DNA of 13,116 nucleotides, from the NCBI GenBank assembly GCA_016787105.1, contig JAEUVI010000284.1, forward strand, positions 1-13,116, read 5' to 3'. Position numbers and translations under genes: made by a program. Shown in pieces: positions 1 through 7,375 of the stretch. Source of the DNA: Chitinophagaceae bacterium. Lineage in GTDB: Bacteria; Bacteroidota; Bacteroidia; Chitinophagales; Chitinophagaceae. Below the pieces are notes generated by a model, which searched no databases, was not told where the DNA came from, and worked only from the letters and a program-made list of their open reading frames with translations. The stretch's first letter is position 1. Every line of letters begins with the position of its first letter.

Positions 1-390
1 TTCAGCCAGGTAATGAGCCTGTTAAATGTTCAGAATAAAGTAAATGCCGCTTTGAAGAAAAGTGGTCAGTTCGGTACTATTGAATGGGATGGAAAAGACC
101 CGCGATATGTAACACTCAGAAACTTACCCAAAGACATTGAAGTAAAAAAGGGGGATTCTGTAGTAACGAGTATGTACTCGTATAACTTTCCACCAGGTTA
201 CCTGGTGGGTACTGTTGCGGATATAGTGGCTGATAACTCTACTAATTTTTATGTGCTGAAAATAAAAACGGCTGCAGATTTTTACCGTATACAAAGGGTG
301 CATGTAATTGAAAACCTGCAAAGAGATGAACAGGTAACCCTGGCTGAGAGCACGAAAAAGAAAATTGAAGAAAGTCAAAAAGGAAAATAA
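1..390 (+). CDS. mreC: Rod shape-determining protein MreC (C-terminal part, 5' end outside window)
   Basis: The reading frame is open from the first base of the window, so this is the 3' portion of a longer gene; 129 residues are visible. MreC is a membrane-anchored periplasmic protein that forms filaments and activates the PBP2-RodA elongation complex. The visible part matches its C-terminal beta-barrel domain: a glycine-tryptophan segment (GTIEWDG), a 'leaving the barrel' segment with KKGDSVVTS, then FPPGYLVGTV, followed by ADFYRIQRVHVI, the usual order at the MreC C terminus. A short charged, Lys/Glu-rich tail ends the protein. mreD follows with no gap, then PBP2 and RodA, the standard order for this operon, which supports the call. 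The N-terminal membrane helix and coiled coil lie upstream and cannot be assessed. The codons for PPGYLV form a long palindrome (see repeat entry). Confidence 0.93.
   Translation, partial: FSQVMSLLNVQNKVNAALKKSGQFGTIEWDGKDPRYVTLRNLPKDIEVKKGDSVVTSMYSYNFPPGYLVGTVADIVADNSTNFYVLKIKTAADFYRIQRVHVIENLQRDEQVTLAESTKKKIEESQKGK
190..208. repeat. 19-bp palindrome inside mreC (9-bp arms, 1-nt centre)
   Basis: The sequence CCACCAGGT-T-ACCTGGTGG is a perfect inverted repeat around a single central base. In mRNA it could fold as an 8-bp GC-rich stem with a UUA loop. It encodes the conserved PPGYLV segment of the MreC barrel, so part of the symmetry may be a codon coincidence. It has no U-run and sits mid-gene, so it is not a terminator. 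Confidence 0.6.
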
Positions 391-924
391 TTGAGCGACC
401 TGGTAAGAAATATAATCCGGTTTATTGTCTTTATTTTATTGCAGGTATTTGTGCTTAATAATATACCGCACCTGCACCGGTTTATTACACCTTATGTCTA
501 TTACCTTTTTATACTCTGGCTGCCTTTTTCAGTACCACGTATCAGCCTGCTAATCCTTGGTTTTATTACAGGGCTTACATTGGATTATTTCACCATGACA
601 ATGGGGCTTCATGCAGCAGCCTGTACACTGGTAGCCTATGTGCGGCCATTTGTGGTAAACGTATTGATTCCAAAAGATACTTCCGAGTTTAACTACAGGG
701 AACCATCTCCAAAATCAATGGGATGGACTCCTTATGCTGTATACGCTCTTGTTCTTACCTTTTTGCACCACGGTTACCTCCTTTTCTTAGAGTGGCTCCA
801 GTTTGGCAGCTTTCTTGAGTTTCTATTAAGAACACTCGCATATACAGGTGTAAGTATGCTGCTAATTCTCACCATTGAGTTACTGTTTCCGCGCCGCCTT
901 AAGTTCCGTACAAATACAGCGTAA
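391..924 (+). CDS. mreD: Rod shape-determining protein MreD
   Basis: This 177-residue inner-membrane protein is the MreD component of the elongasome, which bridges MreC and the PBP2-RodA synthase. Hydrophobic segments lie roughly at residues 7-23, 33-47, 52-67, 74-92, 112-134 and 141-165, fitting the usual MreD topology and length of about 160-180 residues. It begins with TTG directly after the mreC stop codon; an AGGA about 8 nt upstream fits a ribosome-binding site, and the next in-frame Met would remove the first helices, so the TTG start is preferred. The charged central loop (about residues 95-111) separates two hydrophobic halves. Sequence conservation in MreD is low, so the call rests on size, topology and position between mreC and mrdA. 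It is followed by the only real gap in the operon. Confidence 0.88.
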   Translation: MSDLVRNIIRFIVFILLQVFVLNNIPHLHRFITPYVYYLFILWLPFSVPRISLLILGFITGLTLDYFTMTMGLHAAACTLVAYVRPFVVNVLIPKDTSEFNYREPSPKSMGWTPYAVYALVLTFLHHGYLLFLEWLQFGSFLEFLLRTLAYTGVSMLLILTIELLFPRRLKFRTNTA

Positions 925-1032
925 GGGAACTATTATTTATATACGATAAAAAATCTTTCATAAAATTTATGGTAAAAAGGTGCAAAAGATGTTTTGCATT
1001 GTAGTTTTGATGAAATTATCTTTTTTCCGTCT
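925..1032 (+). promoter_or_regulatory. mreD-mrdA intergenic region with two inverted repeats and a -7-like element
   Basis: This 108-nt gap is the only one of size in an otherwise tightly packed operon. It contains CATAAA-A-TTTATG (959-971) and TGCAAAA-GATG-TTTTGCA (981-998), both perfect inverted repeats. TAGTTTTG at 1002-1009 matches the Bacteroidota sigma factor -7 consensus TAnnTTTG exactly, and transcription starting some 7 nt later would leave a short leader before the ATG at 1033. I see no good TTG-type -33 element at the right distance, so the promoter is tentative. The second dyad is an alternative weak terminator or attenuator hairpin, since only a broken T-rich tract follows it. 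Confidence 0.4.
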
Positions 1033-3129
1033 ATGCCTGTGTTTAACCAGTCCAGAAGCCGCATCATCCGCCTCATCTTTCTGCTGACCTTTTTAGTAAT
1101 CATCGGGCAGTTATTTAATTTGCAGGTACTTTCTACAAAGTATAAAATAATGGCAGATCAGAATGCCATTTTTGAAAAAAGGATTTATCCTTCACGCGGT
1201 ATCATTTTCGATAGGAAAAACCGGGCTATTCTCAATAATACGATGATGTTTGACCTGATGGTAACACCATCAGAGGTGAAAGGCGTGGATACAACATTGC
1301 TTTGCCGTTTGCTCGAAATAGATACTGCTGAATTTAAGAAAAGAGTATTGGATGCAAGGTATCGCAATGGTCCTTATCGCCCTTCTGTATTTGAAGATCT
1401 GCTGACGCCGGAAAAATATGCAAGGCTGGATGAAAATATCTGGCGTTTTGGAAATGGATTTTTTCTGCAGGAAAGACCGGTAAGAAGTTATCCTTTCAAT
1501 TCAGCAGCGCATATTTTGGGTTATATCAATGAAGTAGATACGGGCGTCATAAACAGGTCTGGTGGTTATTACCAATCAGGTGACTATATTGGTAAAACGG
1601 GACTGGAACAATATTATGAAAGAGCACTCCGCGGACGCAGAGGTATTCAATATTGGATAAGGGATAACAAAAACCGGCTTGTAGGCCGGTGGAATAATGG
1701 GGCCTCCGATACAGCGGCTATAGCTGGAAGAAACCTGCGTACATATATAGACGTCGAACTGCAGCAACTGGCTGAAAAGCTATTAAGGAATAAAATAGGA
1801 GCTATCGTGGCGCTCGAGCCAAAGACAGGTGGTATACTAGCGATGGCCTCTGGTCCCGATTACGATCCCAATGATTTGACTGGCCCAAACAAAAAAAAGA
1901 ACTATGGTAAACTTGCTTTGGATGCCAGCAAACCGCTATTTAACCGCGCCATTAAAGGCCAGTATCCGGGAGGTTCTACCTACAAGCCATTGGGAGCACT
2001 TATTGCATTGGATGAAGGAGTTATTACGCCTTCTTACGGCATTGGTTGCGCTGGTACATATTACGGATGTAAAAGACCATTGAAATGTACAGAAAGATGG
2101 GCAGGCCATGCAGCTAATATGAGAATTGCTATTGCATGGTCGTGCAACTCTTATTTTAGTGAGATACTTAAAAAAACTATTGATAATCCTGCTTATGGCA
2201 ATCCGCGAACCGGATTAACCAAATGGCAGCAATACTGCAATGCTTTTGGATACGGACATAGGCTTGGCGTTGATCTTATAAGTGAAGACGGGGGTAATAT
2301 TCCAGACACCTCTGCATATGACAAGGAGTATCGTGGTCAGTGGAATTCCTGTACGATGGTAGGCGGTGGCCTGGGAATAGGACAGGATAAAATGCTGGTG
2401 ACCCCATTGCAAATAGCCAATGCAATTTCGATAGTGGCGAACAAGGGATATTATTACACTCCCCATTTTGTCAAAACAATAGATAATGAAAACGAACAGG
2501 ACACCTCAATTGTAAACAAATACCGCAAAAAGCATGAGGTGCTAACACATATTCCCGATACAACCTACAATATTGTAATACAGGGAATGGAAGATGTAAC
2601 AACACACGGAACAGCCGCACGCCTGCCAAAGATTCCAGGTATAAATATCTGTGCAAAAACAGGTACCGCCGAAAATAAAATGGTGCTTGATGGAAGAGTT
2701 ATTCAATTAAAGGACCACTCGCTGTTTGTTTGCTTTGCCCCGCGTGAAGATCCTAAAATCGCCGTAGCAGTAATTGTTGAAAACGGCGGCTTTGGTGCCA
2801 CATGGGCCGGGCCGATGGCTTACCTCATGGTAGAAAAATACCTGACGGATAGTTTGCGTGCTGATAGAGTAAAGGAAGCTGACCGGATTGCTGCCGCCAA
2901 TCTGATGCCTGTCTGGTTGCCGCGTGTACAGTTCAAGGAAGATTCAGTTCGCGCATACTATTGGTTTCAAATGACAAAAGACAGCAGTTATATTGAAAAA
3001 TATATCAATCCTGGTAAGACAGGCAATAAAGGTTCTGAACCGTTGAAGACAAAAGATGGTAAGTTAATTGCATTATTGCCTGAAAAAAAGCAAATGAAAA
3101 ACCAGCAGCGCCCTGTAGAAAAATTATGA
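1033..3129 (+). CDS. mrdA: Penicillin-binding protein 2 (elongasome transpeptidase)
   Basis: Class B PBP that cross-links peptidoglycan during lateral wall growth, acting in the periplasm as partner of RodA. With the ATG at 1033 it has 698 residues: a short cytoplasmic tail, one membrane anchor (about residues 12-32), the PBP dimerisation/pedestal domain with the YPSRGIIFDR segment, then the transpeptidase domain. All three catalytic motifs are present: SxxK as S-T-Y-K with the acylated Ser at residue 315, SxN as S-C-N at 370-372, and KTGT beginning at Lys 542. The frame stays open to a TTG at 994, which would add 13 residues; I reject that start because it falls inside an inverted repeat and the ATG gives a normal N terminus. 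The hydrophilic C-terminal extension after about residue 620 is lysine-rich. The stop codon overlaps the rodA start (ATGA), implying translational coupling. Confidence 0.95.
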   Translation: MPVFNQSRSRIIRLIFLLTFLVIIGQLFNLQVLSTKYKIMADQNAIFEKRIYPSRGIIFDRKNRAILNNTMMFDLMVTPSEVKGVDTTLLCRLLEIDTAEFKKRVLDARYRNGPYRPSVFEDLLTPEKYARLDENIWRFGNGFFLQERPVRSYPFNSAAHILGYINEVDTGVINRSGGYYQSGDYIGKTGLEQYYERALRGRRGIQYWIRDNKNRLVGRWNNGASDTAAIAGRNLRTYIDVELQQLAEKLLRNKIGAIVALEPKTGGILAMASGPDYDPNDLTGPNKKKNYGKLALDASKPLFNRAIKGQYPGGSTYKPLGALIALDEGVITPSYGIGCAGTYYGCKRPLKCTERWAGHAANMRIAIAWSCNSYFSEILKKTIDNPAYGNPRTGLTKWQQYCNAFGYGHRLGVDLISEDGGNIPDTSAYDKEYRGQWNSCTMVGGGLGIGQDKMLVTPLQIANAISIVANKGYYYTPHFVKTIDNENEQDTSIVNKYRKKHEVLTHIPDTTYNIVIQGMEDVTTHGTAARLPKIPGINICAKTGTAENKMVLDGRVIQLKDHSLFVCFAPREDPKIAVAVIVENGGFGATWAGPMAYLMVEKYLTDSLRADRVKEADRIAAANLMPVWLPRVQFKEDSVRAYYWFQMTKDSSYIEKYINPGKTGNKGSEPLKTKDGKLIALLPEKKQMKNQQRPVEKL

Positions 3130-4463
3130 GCCAGCGAAACCCAGCAATATCAAAAGGTGTAGATACCAGCCTGATATGGATTTATTTCTTATTGGTAGCA
3201 ATAGGTATTACTGCCATTTTCGCGGCTACCTATAAAGAAGGTGATCCGGTAATGCAAAGTTTTTTACGGTTTAAAACAGACTACAGCAAGCAGTTTTATT
3301 TTTTTATTGCAGCGGCTGTACTTGCGTTATTTATTTTACTTACTGACAGTAAGTTTTTTCCTGCTACGGCAAATATCTTCTACATAGCAGGAATAGTATT
3401 ACTGCTGCTCGTATTTCCATTTCACTCAAATGTAAAGGGTACTGAATCTATCATTCGTTTCGGCGGGTTCAATTTTCAACCAGCCGATTTTTGTAAAATA
3501 TGTGTTTGCCTTGCATTGGCTAAATATTTATCACGACCTGATACGGATTTTACAAAAACTAAATCACAACTGATTGCCGCCGGTATTACATTGCTTCCGG
3601 CTGCGCTTACCATTCTGCAAAAGGAAACAGGGCTGGCGCTTGTGTTCCTTACTTTTTTTATTGTCATGTATCGTGAAGGGCTGCCCTCTATTGTATTGAT
3701 TATTGGTTTTTCATTTGCCCTCCTCGTAATAGCTACTTTATTGTTGGAGAAAAATACATTGGCTATTATATTAACTGTTATTGCCGCCATTGCTGTGTAT
3801 ATTTTACGGAAGCAGGTAAAAAGAAACCGGAGTTTATTAATAGGAGTCGTGGCACTTTGGGCCGTGTGTGTAGGTATTCAACGCTTCGTTGTACCAGCTA
3901 TTTTTAAGCATGTTTTGCAAAAACACCAGGTAGAGCGTATCTACAGTTTGATAGGCCGTGATGTACCAAATGAATATATAAAGGGAAATACATCGTCGGA
4001 TGAACCGGTTTCAAAGAAGAATACTGCGGATTATAATGTAAAGCAGTCGAAGATTGCCATCGGGAGCGGACAAATATTCGGCAAAGGTTTGTTGCAGGGT
4101 ACACAAACCCGTTATGAATTTGTACCGGAGCAGCGGACCGATTTTATTTTCTGTACTATAGGAGAAGGTTTTGGCTTCACCGGCAGTTTTATTTTACTGG
4201 CGATCTACCTTTTATTGTTATTCAGAATAGTGACAGTCGCTGAAAGGCAACGAAGTGTTTTCAGTCGTTGTTATGCGTATGGTGTTGCGGCTGTATTTTT
4301 CTTTCATATTGCTATCAATATTGCGATGACGATTGGCCTGGCACCTGTTATTGGTATTCCCCTTCCGTTTATAAGTTATGGCGGTACTTCTTTAATAACA
4401 TTTACTATTCTCTTATTTATTCTTATCCGCCTGGATGCAGATCGGCAAATGGTTTTGCGCTAA
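3126..4463 (+). CDS. rodA: SEDS peptidoglycan glycosyltransferase RodA
   Basis: Multi-pass inner-membrane glycosyltransferase that polymerises lipid II in complex with PBP2. The 445-residue protein has about ten hydrophobic segments. The SEDS signature is clear: GKGLLQGTQTRYEFVPE followed by TDFIF, whose Asp 339 corresponds to the essential Asp of E. coli RodA, and a late PLPFISYGGTS motif (about residues 413-422). Two points differ from textbook sequences. The usual QPSE-x-x-K motif reads QPAD-F-C-K (Asp 121, Lys 124), and the loop between RIYSLIG and YNVKQSKIAIGSG is about 16 residues longer than in E. coli, rich in Ser, Lys and Asp. After TDFIF, a Gly follows the first Glu where many homologues have a second Glu. 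It overlaps mrdA by 4 nt, and a metallo-hydrolase gene starts 9 nt downstream. Confidence 0.94.
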   Translation: MSQRNPAISKGVDTSLIWIYFLLVAIGITAIFAATYKEGDPVMQSFLRFKTDYSKQFYFFIAAAVLALFILLTDSKFFPATANIFYIAGIVLLLLVFPFHSNVKGTESIIRFGGFNFQPADFCKICVCLALAKYLSRPDTDFTKTKSQLIAAGITLLPAALTILQKETGLALVFLTFFIVMYREGLPSIVLIIGFSFALLVIATLLLEKNTLAIILTVIAAIAVYILRKQVKRNRSLLIGVVALWAVCVGIQRFVVPAIFKHVLQKHQVERIYSLIGRDVPNEYIKGNTSSDEPVSKKNTADYNVKQSKIAIGSGQIFGKGLLQGTQTRYEFVPEQRTDFIFCTIGEGFGFTGSFILLAIYLLLLFRIVTVAERQRSVFSRCYAYGVAAVFFFHIAINIAMTIGLAPVIGIPLPFISYGGTSLITFTILLFILIRLDADRQMVLR

Positions 4464-4472
4464 TTTGCAGCA

Positions 4473-5219
4473 ATGAAAGTGATTCCGCTATCTGAAGGCT
4501 CGTTTACTATTGATAAATCAAAACTCTTTGTCCCGTTTGATAAATCAAAAGATAATTTGCAGGCGCGAACTACGGGAAGCCTGCTGGTAGAAGTGCAGCC
4601 CTTCGCGGTCATAACATCAAAAGATATTTTATTATTGGATGCAGGTCTTGGCTTTGAAAAAAACGGAGAACTGCAGATTCATGAAAACTTAAAACAGGTT
4701 GGTATCGATCCCAAACAAGTTACCAAAGTATTAATGACGCACCTGCACAAAGATCATGCTGGTGGCGTAGGAAAAGAAGACAGGCTAAGCAGTTTTAAAG
4801 AACTAAGTTTTCCAAACGCGATATACTATGTACAGCAGCGTGAACTGGATTTTGCTTTTGAAAAAGGGTTCCCATCTTTTATTCCGCATGAGCTGGAAAT
4901 ACTGAAAGAATCATCACAGGTCGTTTTCCTGGATGCAGATGAAGGTATCATCGATAATTACATTTTTTATAAAATAACCGGGGCGCATTCGCCATTTCAC
5001 CAGGTATTCTGGATAAAAGAAAACGATGAAATTATTTTCTTTGGTGGTGATGATGCACCACAGTTAGGGCAAATGAAACACCGGTTTGTTGCCAAGTATG
5101 ATTATGATGGTAAGAAAGCTGCTGATCTTCGTAGCGAATGGTGGGAGCAGGGAGAAAAAGAAGGGTGGACGTTTTTATTTTATCATGATATTAAAACACC
5201 GTACGCAAAAAAACAATAA
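4473..5219 (+). CDS. Metallo-beta-lactamase-fold hydrolase, substrate unknown
   Basis: A 248-residue protein of the MBL superfamily with the dinuclear-metal motif HxHxDH (His 90, His 92, Asp 94, His 95), followed by His 172 in GAHSPFHQ, an Asp in GGDD (193-194) and a late His 238 in FYHD. These supply the expected ligand set for a two-zinc hydrolase. Layout and length resemble the lactonase/AiiA-like and uncharacterised hydrolase branches; nothing identifies the substrate, and it need not act on beta-lactams. No signal peptide is visible, so it is probably cytoplasmic. It starts 9 nt after rodA with the same orientation, so co-transcription with the wall-synthesis operon is likely, but a functional link is only an inference. 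Its stop codon lies 11 nt from that of the convergent nitrilase gene. A DKSK tetrapeptide occurs twice near the N terminus (residues 14-17 and 23-26), coded by a 14-bp direct repeat. Confidence 0.88.
   Translation: MKVIPLSEGSFTIDKSKLFVPFDKSKDNLQARTTGSLLVEVQPFAVITSKDILLLDAGLGFEKNGELQIHENLKQVGIDPKQVTKVLMTHLHKDHAGGVGKEDRLSSFKELSFPNAIYYVQQRELDFAFEKGFPSFIPHELEILKESSQVVFLDADEGIIDNYIFYKITGAHSPFHQVFWIKENDEIIFFGGDDAPQLGQMKHRFVAKYDYDGKKAADLRSEWWEQGEKEGWTFLFYHDIKTPYAKKQ
4510..4550. repeat. Two 14-bp direct repeats, 27 bp apart, each partly palindromic
   Basis: TTGATAAATCAAAA occurs at 4510-4523 and again at 4537-4550. Each copy contains the dyad TTGAT-AA-ATCAA. The 27-bp period equals nine codons, so the protein shows the matching repeat DKSK...DKSK. 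It lies just inside the start of the hydrolase gene. It could be a small internal duplication or a paired binding site; the sequence alone does not decide. Confidence 0.6.
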
Positions 5220-5230
5220 TTGCCCCCGGC

Positions 5231-6178
5231 TTATTTATTCAGCCATACTACTTTTTGTTCTGACTGATGTTCTTTCCCGATTATATCGCGATATAATTCC
5301 GGCCGCCTTGCTTTGATATAGCGATGACCTCCGGCTTCTGTTAGTTTTTCAGGGGTTAGCGTTGCTGTTACAAAATCATTATCCAGCTTCCGGCATTCGG
5401 CAATAATATCGCCAAACGGATCCACAATCATAGCACAACCGTTTTTTAACTGGTCATGATCCATGCCAATCGGATTAGAGAATACAGCATAGATGGCATT
5501 ATCATATGCCCTTGCAGGTAACCATTTCATCAACCAGCCTCTTCCTTTCAACCCATCGAATTCAAGACGTAATGAAGTTGGATCTTTTTCCCGGTTCTCC
5601 CACAATTTTGGATCTACAAATCCGGCGCCCGGTCTAGTAGATGGTGTACACATTGTAACATGCGGCATAAAAATGATGTCTGCACCGAGCAATTTTACTG
5701 CACGCACATTTTCGATTACGTTATTGTCATAGCAAATCAGTATGCTGCATTTCCATCCATGTAAATCGAAGAGGCAATATTCGTTGCCGGGTTTTATATG
5801 TTTGTTGATGAAAGGATGCAGTTTACGGTATTTGGCCCTCAGCCCGTTTTTATCAACACATACATATGCTTTGAATATATTATCATCTTTGTCTTTTTCG
5901 AACAATCCCGCCAGTATAGCGATATTATTTTTTGCAGCAATCCTGGTAAGTTGTTCAATACTTTCGCCCCCCGGAATTAACTCAGCTACGGCAAGCATTT
6001 GCTCTTTAGAAAAAGACATTGCGAATGTATACCCGGTGATGGAGCATTCATGAAATGCAATTGCTTGCGCACCTTCCGCGCCAGCCTTCTGCGAAATAGC
6101 ATCTATAACAGAAAGATTATATTTTTTATCACCACTTTTATTTTCAAACTGGGCAGTAGCAATCTTTATAGGTTCCAT
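5231..6178 (-). CDS. Carbon-nitrogen hydrolase (nitrilase superfamily)
   Basis: A 315-residue cytoplasmic amidohydrolase of the nitrilase superfamily, which cleaves C-N bonds of amides, carbamoyl compounds or nitriles. The Glu-Lys-Cys catalytic triad is visible: Glu 44 in FHECSITGY, Lys 119 in YRKLHPF, and Cys 149 in SILICYDN, each in typical context. A late PARAYDNAIYAVFSNPIG segment and the D-P-F-G-D-I-I-A strand are also characteristic. Features overlap those of N-carbamoylputrescine amidase and N-carbamoyl amino acid hydrolase branches, but I cannot assign a substrate. The length is usual for the family, and the first ATG gives the normal N-terminal beta strand (PIKIATAQ). It starts 45 nt after the esterase gene on the same strand, so the two may be co-transcribed. 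Its 3' end carries an 18-bp perfect palindrome and is convergent with the MBL hydrolase gene. Confidence 0.92.
   Translation of the reverse strand: MEPIKIATAQFENKSGDKKYNLSVIDAISQKAGAEGAQAIAFHECSITGYTFAMSFSKEQMLAVAELIPGGESIEQLTRIAAKNNIAILAGLFEKDKDDNIFKAYVCVDKNGLRAKYRKLHPFINKHIKPGNEYCLFDLHGWKCSILICYDNNVIENVRAVKLLGADIIFMPHVTMCTPSTRPGAGFVDPKLWENREKDPTSLRLEFDGLKGRGWLMKWLPARAYDNAIYAVFSNPIGMDHDQLKNGCAMIVDPFGDIIAECRKLDNDFVTATLTPEKLTEAGGHRYIKARRPELYRDIIGKEHQSEQKVVWLNK
5280..5297. repeat. 18-bp perfect palindrome near the 3' end of the nitrilase gene
   Basis: ATTATATCGCGATATAAT reads identically on both strands with no central spacer. It lies within the codons for LYRDIIG of the nitrilase-family gene. 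Perfect symmetry over 18 bp is unusual for coding DNA and resembles a dimeric transcription factor site, but no regulator or nearby promoter is evident, so a chance match is possible. Confidence 0.6.
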
Positions 6179-6223
6179 TCTTTATTTTTTATAAAATTAA
6201 ATTCTTTTGAAAATCAGAAACGG

Positions 6224-7375
6224 TTAGCGAAAAAGCAATTGCTGAAACTCAATCAAATTTCGCCGCCATACCATCCAGCTATGTGCGCCGGTGGTTTCTA
6301 TTTCATGGTAATTTATTTTTTTGCCTGAAAGCCATTTTTTAAAGTCTTTATTATTGCCCCATAGAAAATCTGATTTGCCACATGAGATCCATAATAGTTT
6401 TAGTTGCTTATTTATCGTTGAATCGAGGGATGGAAATGTTTTGTCATAAATATCTCCGAGAGAAGAAAGGTTACGACCTTTTCCCATTTCTGATATCCCA
6501 TACATCATAAAGGCGCTGCTGAAGGCTCCTACCCATTGAAACAATTGCGGATTCCTTAACCCGGCCATTGCTGCCTGTGCGCCTCCCATGGAAAGGCCTG
6601 CAATGGCCCTTCCGGATGATGACGTAAGAGCTTTGTAATTTTTTTCAATCTGCGGAATGATTTCTTCAATCAATGATTTTGTAAACTGATCAAAACTGCG
6701 AGGGTCGGCAACAGCACCTTTTACTCCGTAACCTAAAGTGGTCACTATGATCATGGGGGTTATTTTATTTTTTGAAACAAGGTTATCGGTAATCATATCT
6801 GCCATGCCCGTCTGAAACCAACCTCTTGCATCGTCGCCCATGCCATGCAGTAAGTATAATACAGGATATTTTTTTTCTGATGCAGGATCATATCCCGGCG
6901 GTGTGTATACATAATAGTCGCGGGTATCTCCGATGATACCTGATTTGAAAACATGCCTTGTAACCGCGCCATGTGGTACGTCCTGCACTTCCCAGGGTTC
7001 TGCCGGAAAGCCTGGTACTGTAATTAAACTCTGACCCGTACCGGTATATGAACTTCTCATGTCAGGATTTGCCGGGTCAATAATTGATAAGCTATCTACC
7101 ACAAAATTGTAAGCATAGATATCAGGCGCAAGTTTTTTTGAAGTGGCAGACCATACACCTGCTTTATTTTTTTGCATAGTAAGTGTAGACCCTTCCATCC
7201 GGACTATTGCCTGCCGTGCAGCTGGTGCTTTTAAAGAGAACCGGATAGTACTATCTTTTACGACAGGCTTGTAAGAGGGAAAAAAGAGAGAAGCAGGATT
7301 TTGCGCTGCTGTAGAAAAAGAATATAAAATTATAATGCTTGCTGAAATCAGCGTGCTGCGGATTATGATATTCAT
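6224..7375 (-). CDS. Exported CE1-type esterase with N-terminal E-set (Ig-like) domain
   Basis: A 383-residue secreted alpha/beta hydrolase resembling the esterase D/feruloyl (XynZ-type) group of carbohydrate esterase family 1. A Sec signal peptide covers about residues 1-24 (hydrophobic core, ending TAAQ), with no lipobox, so the product is probably periplasmic or secreted. Residues about 30-120 look like the early-set domain related to carbohydrate-binding modules (FSLKAPAARQAIVRM, GVWSAT). The catalytic domain shows the HGMGDD oxyanion region (His 177), nucleophile Ser 262 in GLSMGG, Asp 336 in GKSDF and His 365 in TGAHSW. Such enzymes remove feruloyl or acetyl groups from plant polysaccharides, but some act on other esters and no polysaccharide-utilisation genes are adjacent. 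The nitrilase gene follows 45 nt downstream. Upstream is a divergent region shared with a response regulator. Confidence 0.9.
   Translation of the reverse strand: MNIIIRSTLISASIIILYSFSTAAQNPASLFFPSYKPVVKDSTIRFSLKAPAARQAIVRMEGSTLTMQKNKAGVWSATSKKLAPDIYAYNFVVDSLSIIDPANPDMRSSYTGTGQSLITVPGFPAEPWEVQDVPHGAVTRHVFKSGIIGDTRDYYVYTPPGYDPASEKKYPVLYLLHGMGDDARGWFQTGMADMITDNLVSKNKITPMIIVTTLGYGVKGAVADPRSFDQFTKSLIEEIIPQIEKNYKALTSSSGRAIAGLSMGGAQAAMAGLRNPQLFQWVGAFSSAFMMYGISEMGKGRNLSSLGDIYDKTFPSLDSTINKQLKLLWISCGKSDFLWGNNKDFKKWLSGKKINYHEIETTGAHSWMVWRRNLIEFQQLLFR

Noticed and set aside
994..1032. TTG start that would lengthen PBP2 by 13 residues
   Set aside because: The TTG lies within the inverted repeat at 981-998 and the added residues are unlike a PBP2 N terminus; the ATG at 1033 gives a normal short tail and membrane anchor.
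1673..1690. ACCGGC-TTGTAG-GCCGGT hairpin inside mrdA
   Set aside because: A 6-bp stem mid-gene with no T-run; short GC dyads of this size are expected by chance in coding DNA.
5498..6053. Plus-strand open frames antisense to the nitrilase gene
   Set aside because: They have no recognisable domains and mirror the codon structure of a gene with an intact catalytic triad on the other strand.
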